Shown one piece after another: positions 1-5,331 of a stretch of DNA of 7,871 bases. The position numbers were made by a program, and so were the translations under genes. The DNA lies in assembly GCA_016784705.1 (NCBI GenBank), contig JADHUD010000106.1, forward strand, positions 1 to 7,871, written 5' to 3'. How positions within the stretch are numbered: the stretch's first letter is position 1; the number at the start of each line of letters is the position of its first letter. The stretch comes from Spirochaetia bacterium (GTDB lineage Bacteria; Spirochaetota; Spirochaetia; JABMQR01). The notes beneath the pieces were generated by a model. That model had not been told where the DNA came from, did not search any database, and saw only the letters and a program-made list of their open reading frames with translations.

Positions 1-264
1 TGCCGCTGCCCCTTAATAGTAAGAACATTGGAAGCAACCGAAAGCGTAATGTCCTCTTTCTCCTGACCAGGAAGCTCACAATAAATCCGGAATTCCCCCT
101 GTTCCTCAACAACATCTATGGGGGGGGGAAACACTACGGTCGAATAAACCTGTCTCAGCAGGAAGACGGTCAACATCGAAGAATTGATTAATCTCTTCCT
201 GCAGCCTTCGCATGGTTTCCCATGGATCATACAGATCGTTGTCTCTCCATCGTACAATTGCCAT
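1..264 (-). pseudogene. Hsp20-family small heat shock protein, 5' part, frame broken at a G9 run
   Basis: Small heat shock proteins are ATP-independent cytoplasmic chaperones that hold unfolding proteins. Read on the minus strand from the ATG at 264-262, the product begins MAIVRWRDNDLYDPWETM and continues RRLQEEINQFFDVDRL, the usual N-terminal arm of bacterial Hsp20. The frame then enters a run of nine C (plus-strand G, 120-128) and, as written, stops at 108-106. Moving one base over, the next frame reads PIDVVEEQGEFRIYCELPGQ and then EKEDITLSVASNVLTIKG, the start of the alpha-crystallin domain, and stays open to the window edge. Removing one C gives the continuous family-typical junction ...RSVSPPIDVVEE. 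About 88 of the usual 140-150 residues are present; the rest lies off the left edge. The start is supported by AGGAGGT six bases upstream. Family assignment is strong. Whether the frameshift is biological or a homopolymer sequencing error cannot be decided here. Confidence 0.85.
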
Positions 265-270
265 AACTGC

Positions 271-277
271 ACCTCCT
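271..277 (-). promoter_or_regulatory. Ribosome binding site of hsp20
   Basis: The minus strand carries AGGAGGT, a full match to the anti-Shine-Dalgarno core, with six bases between it and the ATG at 264. It fixes the hsp20 start and argues that the gene was recently functional. Confidence 0.85.
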
Positions 278-291
278 GAAAAATATTTATT

Positions 292-320
292 TATAAATAA
301 TTACGCATAAATTATGCCAA
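292..320 (-). promoter_or_regulatory. Probable promoter of hsp20, with overlapping palindromes
   Basis: On the minus strand TTGGCA (320-315) and TTTATA (297-292) are separated by exactly 17 bases. This is a sigma70-type arrangement placing the transcript start near 285, just before the ribosome binding site. Two perfect palindromes overlap it: TTATTTATAAATAA at 287-300 covers the -10, and GCATAA-A-TTATGC at 305-317 reaches into the -35. Either could be an operator. No CIRCE element (TTAGCACTC-N9-GAGTGCTAA) is present, so HrcA control is not indicated. Transcription itself is inferred. Confidence 0.5.
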
Positions 321-618
321 ATTCTCTATACTATGTAAAATATATAACGAGCCGTTATTTGGCTCTATATACTTCAAAATTTACCTTATGGCTTCTCTGG
401 GATGTGGGGTTCTATCATCTTTTGGGTAAATTACCGTATAATACTTACACACCCTACAGGGCGCCTACACATTCAATGAGTCATATTGACACAATGCTGC
501 TGCTGGGATTAATCCCGACTGTTTCCAATCGACATTTTGCACTAATCAGAATCCAGACTAAAGACATTCCTTTTACGCCCCTTAGGTTCATCCTTAGTTG
601 ATAAGTGTATAGGTTGAT

Positions 619-643
619 CTTTCAAAATTATTAATTTTGAAAG
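619..643. repeat. 25-base perfect inverted repeat (12-1-12)
   Basis: CTTTCAAAATTA, one T, then TAATTTTGAAAG: the twelve-base arms are exact reverse complements around a single central base. It lies 65 bases upstream of the radical SAM start. Neither side is followed by a T-run, and the stem is nearly all A/T, so it is a poor intrinsic terminator. The symmetry and tight centre fit a dimeric regulator's operator better. No regulator is identifiable. Confidence 0.6.
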
Positions 644-707
644 AACCAAACGTGTATTCTGTTTTTTGGGACTAAACATTTCTTCAAATTTTCCGTATGG
701 TGTAGCA

Positions 708-2486
708 ATGAAATTTGTATTCGCGTGCGTTCATATCCAACAGTCATCCCGGTCTGTTCCTCTTGGTGCAGCAGCAATAGCAGCTAATGTTAAAAAGCAT
801 TTCCCTGAAGAGATTGAAATTGTAATTGTAAACTGCTATCTTACCGACCCCATTACTCTTCATATAGAGAAAATTGCCGAACATAATCCTGATTTTCTTG
901 GGATATCTATATATTTATGGAACCGGGAAATCTCTTTGGAAATAGCTTCCCGAATTAAGCACTCTTTTCCAGATTGTACTATTATGGTTGGCGGCTCAGA
1001 ACCCAGTGCCAGACCGGAATTCTATGCAGAAAACCCGAATATAGATTTTGTGTTTAGCGGAGAGGCTGAAGACCTGATTATACCGGTGCTTAAACAGCTG
1101 CTGGATAAAAGCAGAGCACCCACAACACTGCGCATACTCGGGCCGGGCAGCCCCCCCGATCTTACAAACCTCCCCTCACCCTATCTGGATGGAACTCTAC
1201 CATTAGAAAAATATACTGGGGTGCTCTGGGAATTGTCACGGGGATGCCCCTTCAGGTGTTACTTCTGCTTTGAATCCAGAGGCCATAACAGTATCCGCAG
1301 ATTTTCTGAAACTCGAATAATTGCAGAGCTTGAGCAATTTTATAAGGCAGATATTTCAGAAATTTTTATATTGGATCCAACCTTCAATTATCATAAAGAA
1401 GAGGCAAAGAAATTGCTCAGACTGCTTGCAGAGAGAGCCCCCGAAATTCACTTTTCATTGGAAATACGGGCTGAATTTCTGGATGAAGAGTTAAGCAATC
1501 TGTTTGCCGATATTTTCTGTACCCTGCAGATAGGCCTGCAGAGTATTCACCAGAAAGTCTTGAAAAGTATAAACAGAACGTTTAATCAGGAGATTTTTAC
1601 CGAAAAAGTTTTCCTGCTTCATGAAGCAAATGTTGCATACGGATTTGATTTAATCTATGGACTGCCCGAAGACACTTTGTCGGGATTTCTTGAGAGTCTT
1701 GACTACTCCTTCAGTCTGGTGCCCAATCATCTGGATATTTTCCCTCTGGCTGTTCTTCCGGGAACAGAGCTTTTTCACCGTGCAGATGCTTACCGCCTCA
1801 ATTACTCTTCTGCTGACTCATGGATTGTAACCTCTACTCCCGGCTTCTCAGAAGCTGATATGGCAAAAGCAGAAAAAATTGCCGAAGCAGTAGATCTATT
1901 TTATAATCAAGGGAAAGCCGTTTCGTGGTTTGATATTATTCTTCCTACTACGAACCTGCAGCCCTCGGAATTTTTTACCTTTGCCGCAAACTGCTTGCCG
2001 GAAATTCCTGCTGACATCGATCCCTTTACATTCCAGGTTGAAGTAATTACAAAAATCTTTACAAAACTCAACATATCGGTGTTTATTGACCTGACAATCG
2101 ATTTTATGAACTACTTTTGGATAACCAACAACTTATCTCATACCGGTACAGACAAGATGGCTGCAGTAAAAATTACAGACAGACTGAAGCTGAATGATTC
2201 AATTGCTATTGCAGAGTTCACCTATAACCCTCTCGAGATTATTGATTTGTGTGAACAGGGAACAACTCAATTAGCTGATATCCTGGATTTATGTGAAAAA
2301 GAACAAACGTATCTGGCATTTTCTATTGAAGAGTCAGAATTTGCGATCTATTTTGCATCCTTTGAAGAGTATGAATTCCTGCAGGCTGCGCTTAATAGAG
2401 ATAGAAGATGTTATATATCCTATATAGATAACCCTGAAAACAGTAAATCAGTGGAAAATATGGTAAAGGCCGGGCTGCTGCTTTGA
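708..2486 (+). CDS. B12-binding-fold radical SAM protein (DUF4080-like C-terminus)
   Basis: Predicted 592-residue cytoplasmic radical SAM enzyme of unknown substrate. Residues 1-135 form a cobalamin-binding-type Rossmann fold, with VGGSEPS at 94-100 and FSGEAED at 116-122. The cobalt-ligating DxHxxG motif of methionine synthase is absent, as in many of these enzymes. The radical SAM barrel follows from about 172: RGCPFRCYFC supplies the cluster cysteines C180, C184 and C187 (CX3CX2C). IGLQS (275-279) and IYGLPEDT (316-323) are further barrel motifs. The tail (about 380-592) resembles the DUF4080 extension. I chose ATG 708 because MKFVFACVHI is a typical first beta strand. A TTG at 666 would add fourteen residues with no family-like content and no ribosome binding site. 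The Shine-Dalgarno signal at 708 is also weak. The last codons overlap the start of the flavoprotein gene. Methyltransfer or another radical reaction cannot be specified. Confidence 0.85.
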   Translation: MKFVFACVHIQQSSRSVPLGAAAIAANVKKHFPEEIEIVIVNCYLTDPITLHIEKIAEHNPDFLGISIYLWNREISLEIASRIKHSFPDCTIMVGGSEPSARPEFYAENPNIDFVFSGEAEDLIIPVLKQLLDKSRAPTTLRILGPGSPPDLTNLPSPYLDGTLPLEKYTGVLWELSRGCPFRCYFCFESRGHNSIRRFSETRIIAELEQFYKADISEIFILDPTFNYHKEEAKKLLRLLAERAPEIHFSLEIRAEFLDEELSNLFADIFCTLQIGLQSIHQKVLKSINRTFNQEIFTEKVFLLHEANVAYGFDLIYGLPEDTLSGFLESLDYSFSLVPNHLDIFPLAVLPGTELFHRADAYRLNYSSADSWIVTSTPGFSEADMAKAEKIAEAVDLFYNQGKAVSWFDIILPTTNLQPSEFFTFAANCLPEIPADIDPFTFQVEVITKIFTKLNISVFIDLTIDFMNYFWITNNLSHTGTDKMAAVKITDRLKLNDSIAIAEFTYNPLEIIDLCEQGTTQLADILDLCEKEQTYLAFSIEESEFAIYFASFEEYEFLQAALNRDRRCYISYIDNPENSKSVENMVKAGLLL

Positions 2487-3055
2487 CAAAAACACTGGTT
2501 CTCTTCGGTTCAGCACGTAAAAATGGCGAAACAAAAGCCATGCTGAATCTGCTGCTTGAATCTCTTGGAGACAAAGCGGGGGATGTGAAAATTATTGACG
2601 CTTATCAGACTGAGATTCAGCCCTGTATTGATTGCCGCTGCTGCTGGGAATATCGCGGCTGTTCAATTAATGATGAAATGCAGGAAATTTACGAAATGAT
2701 TGATAAGGCTGATACAATCATCATTGCTGCACCGGTATACTATTACTCGGTCCCGGGAAAATTGAAGATACTTATCGATCGTCTGCAGGTATATTGGGCA
2801 GGTATTCCCCGAGGCGATAAACCTGAAAATATGAGCAGAAGAGGTATAGGGCTGCTTACCGGCGGAGCTCAGCCATTTCCCAATCAGTTCTTCGGTGCTG
2901 AATTAGTCTTGAAAGGAGTCTTTGCAGCTGTAGCAGCAGAGAATGTAGGGATTATCACTTTCTCAGAGACCGATACCAAGAGTGTTAACAAGAGTGCCGA
3001 ATTAAGAGACGCTATATTCAAGTTAGCGGATAAATTTCCTGATCATCAAATTTAA
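2483..3055 (+). CDS. Iron-sulfur flavoprotein of the NADPH-dependent FMN reductase family
   Basis: 190-residue flavodoxin-fold protein that should bind FMN and a [4Fe-4S] cluster and carry electrons in the cytoplasm. FGSARKNGETKAM (8-20) is the FMN phosphate loop. C48, C51, C54 and C60 fit the CX2CX2CX4-7C cluster motif of iron-sulfur flavoproteins, with an extra C53 inside it. APVYYYSVPGKLKILIDR (83-100) is the conserved second FMN-contact block. The start is TTG at 2483; its TTGA overlaps the TGA stop of the radical SAM gene by four bases, so translation is probably coupled. Nothing upstream looks like a strong ribosome binding site, and the first beta strand (KTLVLFGS) rules out a much later start. 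Family is confident. A role as electron donor or partner to the adjoining radical SAM enzyme is inferred from gene order only. Confidence 0.88.
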   Translation: MTKTLVLFGSARKNGETKAMLNLLLESLGDKAGDVKIIDAYQTEIQPCIDCRCCWEYRGCSINDEMQEIYEMIDKADTIIIAAPVYYYSVPGKLKILIDRLQVYWAGIPRGDKPENMSRRGIGLLTGGAQPFPNQFFGAELVLKGVFAAVAAENVGIITFSETDTKSVNKSAELRDAIFKLADKFPDHQI

Positions 3056-3083
3056 TTATTCCACATTCCACGTTACTCTACAG

Positions 3084-4598
3084 CTATTTCTTTGCAGCAG
3101 CCCGTGTCATGCGGTCATTTGCCGCAACCCCGATACCTTTATCAGGAAATCGTTCAGCAACAATCATTGTAAAGTGCATACCATCAACCAGACGGAGGGT
3201 CTGATACAACATAGCAGCAGCACTTCTCAGATCTCCATCAGGGCTGAGCGCAAATACACTGCCCCTGAAAATTTCCTCTGAGGGCTGCAGTACTATAATT
3301 GCTATATGCTCATCATTACAGAATTTCAAAGGAGTATCTGTTACTACCAAAGGCGTCGACGGAGCATAGTGTGAAGGCAGCAGGCCCGGGCTTGCCATAT
3401 GATTTTCAGAAAGTTCACCCCTATCAGCCACAGAACCGATTACCTGTTCAATTTCCTCTTTGGTTATTCCACCAGGGCGTAATATTACCGGTTTCTCTCC
3501 CACAAGAGTTAACACTGTAGATTCCACTCCTACCCGGCAAGCCCCCCCATCAATTAGCACCTCATATCTGCCCGATAGTTGTTCAGCAACGTGCTTTGCG
3601 GTAGTCGGACTCGTTTTCCCAAATACATTTGCACTAGGAGCAGCAATGGGAGTTCCTGCCTGCCTCAGCAGTTCCAGTGCCAGGGGGTGCTGCGGCATAC
3701 GTACAGCAACTGTCGATCCGCCAGCTGTTACAATATCAGGAACTGCCGGAGATTTTGGTAAAACCAGAGTCAGCGGACCTGGCCAGAATGCATCTATCAA
3801 CTTTACAGCAGATTCCGGTATTGAGCTGGTCAATTGTTCCAATTGTTCAAGGTTATGCACATGGACAATTAACGGATCATTGAGCGGCCGTTTTTTTGCA
3901 ATAAAAATCCCGGCTGCTGCGGTCTCGTTCAGAGCATCTGCGCCTAGTCCGTACACAGTTTCAGTAGGAAACGCAACAAGTTTTCCGTCTTTCAATGCCT
4001 GTGCTCCATCCCGTATTGCTTCCTGCAGCGTCTTTCGCGGATCAGGATGTTGAATTATCCATTCCGCAGCTGCCGCAAGGGTATGAAATACCGGTTTATC
4101 CAGAGGTACTTCATTGATATGCCTTAATCCGTGTCCGGTAAGCAGGTAGAGGCCGAATACTCCTTCGGCTTCACCAGTAAGAACATCATGAGGATGGTCT
4201 CCAATCATATAGGATCTCTGCAGATCAAGGTTATATTTCTCAGCAGCTTCAAGAACAAAATAAGAGTTCGGTTTAATACAGTCACAATTATCAGCCCGGT
4301 CATGCGGGCATACATACCACTCCTCAATGATGATACCTTCTGCATTAAGTTCCCTGCTCAGGGCTTCGTTTACTTCTGCGATCTGTTTACATGAAATCAG
4401 TCCGCTAGCTGCTGCACCCTGATTCGTGATAACAAACAGGAGAAACTGCTTCTGCAGGCTAAGCAGGGTTTCAATAGTATCATTGAACAGCACTATTTGA
4501 TCAGGTGAACTAATGATACCGGCATCCTCTATCAATGTGCCGTCCCTGTCCAGAAATACGGCCGGTCTGCTTTCAGAAATATTTAATGGCTCTGACAT
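3084..4598 (-). CDS. Fusion: HAD phosphatase (GmhB/HisB-N-like) + Sua5-type threonylcarbamoyl-AMP synthase
   Basis: 504-residue two-domain protein. Residues 11-185 are a class IIIA HAD phosphatase: FLDRDGT (15-21, nucleophile D17 and acid/base D19), TNQ (58-60), Zn-binding CPH (97-99) with C105 and C107, K109, and GDHPHD (133-138). The usual CxCRKP is CDCIKP here. Heptose-bisphosphate or histidinol-phosphate-like substrates are typical of the family. Residues 188-390 are a YrdC/Sua5 domain: FPTETVYGLGAD (210-221), KKRPLNDPLIVH (235-246), PSAN (321-324), GVESTV (357-362) and RPGG (374-377). Residues 400-504 are the Sua5 C-terminal domain, opening with SPGLLPSHYAPSTPL. This part makes threonylcarbamoyl-AMP from Thr, bicarbonate and ATP for tRNA t6A37. 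The frame is continuous with a short linker and no sign of error. The start follows GAGAG ten bases upstream. The gene is convergent with the flavoprotein gene, 28 bases away. Confidence 0.92.
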   Translation of the reverse strand: MSEPLNISESRPAVFLDRDGTLIEDAGIISSPDQIVLFNDTIETLLSLQKQFLLFVITNQGAAASGLISCKQIAEVNEALSRELNAEGIIIEEWYVCPHDRADNCDCIKPNSYFVLEAAEKYNLDLQRSYMIGDHPHDVLTGEAEGVFGLYLLTGHGLRHINEVPLDKPVFHTLAAAAEWIIQHPDPRKTLQEAIRDGAQALKDGKLVAFPTETVYGLGADALNETAAAGIFIAKKRPLNDPLIVHVHNLEQLEQLTSSIPESAVKLIDAFWPGPLTLVLPKSPAVPDIVTAGGSTVAVRMPQHPLALELLRQAGTPIAAPSANVFGKTSPTTAKHVAEQLSGRYEVLIDGGACRVGVESTVLTLVGEKPVILRPGGITKEEIEQVIGSVADRGELSENHMASPGLLPSHYAPSTPLVVTDTPLKFCNDEHIAIIVLQPSEEIFRGSVFALSPDGDLRSAAAMLYQTLRLVDGMHFTMIVAERFPDKGIGVAANDRMTRAAAKK

Positions 4599-4615
4599 TC
4601 CTGTATATCTCTCTT

Positions 4616-4638
4616 TAATCCTAATCCTAATCCTAATC
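4616..4638. repeat. Hexamer tandem repeat (CTAATC / GATTAG), about four units
   Basis: TAATC followed by three exact CTAATC units, 23 bases in all. On the minus strand it reads GATTAG GATTAG GATTAG GATTA, in the untranslated leader of the HAD-Sua5 gene, beginning about 17 bases upstream of its ATG. It is short enough to be chance slippage, but such tracts change length by strand slippage and could alter leader structure or the spacing near the ribosome binding site. Confidence 0.85.
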
Positions 4639-4676
4639 TTTTCAGCTTTTAAAATTTACATTTTCAACGTACGTAT

Positions 4677-4705
4677 ATCATATCAATCCCGCACACAAAT
4701 TCCAA
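4677..4705 (-). promoter_or_regulatory. Probable extended -10 promoter of the HAD-Sua5 gene
   Basis: On the minus strand TTGGAA (4705-4700) and TATGAT (4682-4677) are 17 bases apart, and TGA precedes the -10, giving the extended form TGnTATGAT. The predicted start near 4670 gives a leader of about 70 bases that includes the GATTAG repeat. The palindrome ACGTACGT lies just downstream of the -10 (4668-4675). The gene therefore probably has its own transcript, independent of the kinase unit upstream. Confidence 0.55.
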
Positions 4706-4753
4706 CTCTCTTTTATCCAGATAGAAATCTGCAATGAAAGGTATCAATACCCG

Positions 4754-4909
4754 GACATAAGCAAGGCTTATGTCTTAGGCAAGCGGCTCACCGTAGGTGA
4801 GCTTGGGACCCAGAACCGCTTCAGCGGTTCTATTCCGCCCCAAGGGGCAGGGGTATGTTTCCTTGCGTTCTCGGCTCTCACTCGGAAATGGAACCAACTT
4901 GTTGGTTCC
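4754..4909. repeat. Cluster of five hairpins, REP/BIME-like
   Basis: Five inverted repeats follow one another within 156 bases. They are GACATAAGC-aag-GCTTATGTC (4754-4774), GCTCACC-gta-GGTGAGC (4786-4802), AGAACCGC-ttca-GCGGTTCT (4812-4831), GCCCC-aa-GGGGC (4837-4848) and GGAACCAAC-tt-GTTGGTTCC (4890-4909). The third and fifth share the outer stem RGAACC/GGTTCY and differ only in the inner two pairs and loop, with matching changes on both arms. None is followed by a T-run, so they are not standard intrinsic terminators. The block is more GC-rich than its surroundings and lies between two same-strand genes, where it could protect a 3' mRNA end or be a dispersed repeat element. Its family is not known to me. 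Confidence 0.75.
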
Positions 4910-4924
4910 GCTTCTCTCGTTCAT
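4775..4924 (-). other. 49-codon open frame running through the hairpin cluster (doubtful gene)
   Basis: From ATG 4924-4922, seven bases after the membrane-protein stop, the minus strand stays open to TAA at 4777-4775. It starts MNERSGTNKLVPFPSESR and ends LGPKLTYGEPLA: hydrophilic, rich in E, R, P and G, with a single Cys (26) and no signal or membrane segment. It spans four of the five hairpins. No ribosome binding site of quality precedes it, although re-initiation after the neighbouring stop is conceivable. The simplest reading is a repeat element that happens to be open. I recognise no family. Confidence 0.3.
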
Positions 4925-4931
4925 TTGAGAA

Positions 4932-5297
4932 TCAACTTTTGTCCGGATATTTTCTGCTTTTTACCGCTGACCGTTTTTTCCTTATCTTTTGTATCAGTGA
5001 ATAGAGGCCGAACAACAAAAGTACCGCAATAATGATATAGATATACCAGGGAAGATTATGTCCCCAGAAAAGTATATAGATATAGGGTACCACCGAGAGA
5101 ATAAGAAAAATGGTCAGCCAGAATCTAAACTGTTTTTTATCTCTAGCTGCTGCTGAACGGATAAGACGATACAGTGAGTAATAGTAAGGATACGTTAAAA
5201 ATATGGAAAGAATAATAAAAACCCAGGGATTGATTCCATACTTTTCATTAATAAATGCGACCTTATCCAGTACAAATGTGTATATATTCTCAAACAT
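4932..5297 (-). CDS. Small membrane protein, three predicted helices, function unknown
   Basis: 121-residue hydrophobic protein that I do not recognise. After an amphipathic N-terminus (1-20), three transmembrane helices are predicted at about 24-46, 58-78 and 83-103. The helix 1-2 loop carries RSAAARDKK and the tail (104-121) is strongly basic (KIRKKRSAVKSRK), so positive-inside places the tail and that loop on the cytoplasmic side in part. There is no cleavable signal peptide, Cys or metal motif. It is rich in Tyr and Trp at helix ends, as in a real integral membrane protein. The start ATG has no strong ribosome binding site. It follows the kinase gene by 34 bases on the same strand and is probably its operon partner. 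A transport or sensing link to the kinase would be guesswork. Confidence 0.7.
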   Translation of the reverse strand: MFENIYTFVLDKVAFINEKYGINPWVFIILSIFLTYPYYYSLYRLIRSAAARDKKQFRFWLTIFLILSVVPYIYILFWGHNLPWYIYIIIAVLLLFGLYSLIQKIRKKRSAVKSRKYPDKS

Positions 5298-5331
5298 TGC
5301 AGAGAGTATATAATGATCCCGGCAAAGAAGT

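Larger units (their letters stand above)
265..707. other. Gene-free stretch between hsp20 and the radical SAM gene
   Basis: No convincing gene lies in these 443 bases. The one long open frame (314-601, plus) has no ribosome binding site, overlaps the hsp20 promoter and encodes a composition unlike a protein family I know. The stretch holds the hsp20 promoter and several short palindromes: GGTAA-A-TTACC (425-435), GGGATTAATCCC (505-516), and a 25-base inverted repeat (619-643). The promoter of the downstream radical SAM gene should lie here, but no good -35/-10 pair stands out. Confidence 0.6.

Noticed and set aside
314..601. Plus-strand open frame of 95 codons upstream of the radical SAM gene
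   Set aside because: It has no ribosome binding site, its start lies inside the hsp20 promoter, and its composition resembles translated intergenic DNA with no family motif.
666..707. Upstream TTG start for the radical SAM gene
   Set aside because: It adds fourteen residues without family similarity, and no ribosome binding site precedes it. ATG 708 starts the first beta strand correctly.
3056..3083. Terminator between the convergent flavoprotein and HAD-Sua5 genes
   Set aside because: No stem followed by a T-run is visible in the 28 bases.
3460..4053. 197-codon plus-strand frame inside the Sua5 domain
   Set aside because: It is antisense to well-conserved Sua5 motifs, and its Ser/Pro/Ala-rich content is that of a shadow frame.
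4616..4638. GATTAG repeat as a real telomere or linear replicon end
   Set aside because: There are only about four units, located internally in a gene leader with normal genes on both sides.
4754..4909. Hairpin cluster as a CRISPR array or integron attC array
   Set aside because: The units have different sequences, lengths and spacings, with no constant repeat or spacer size and no attC core pair that I could identify.
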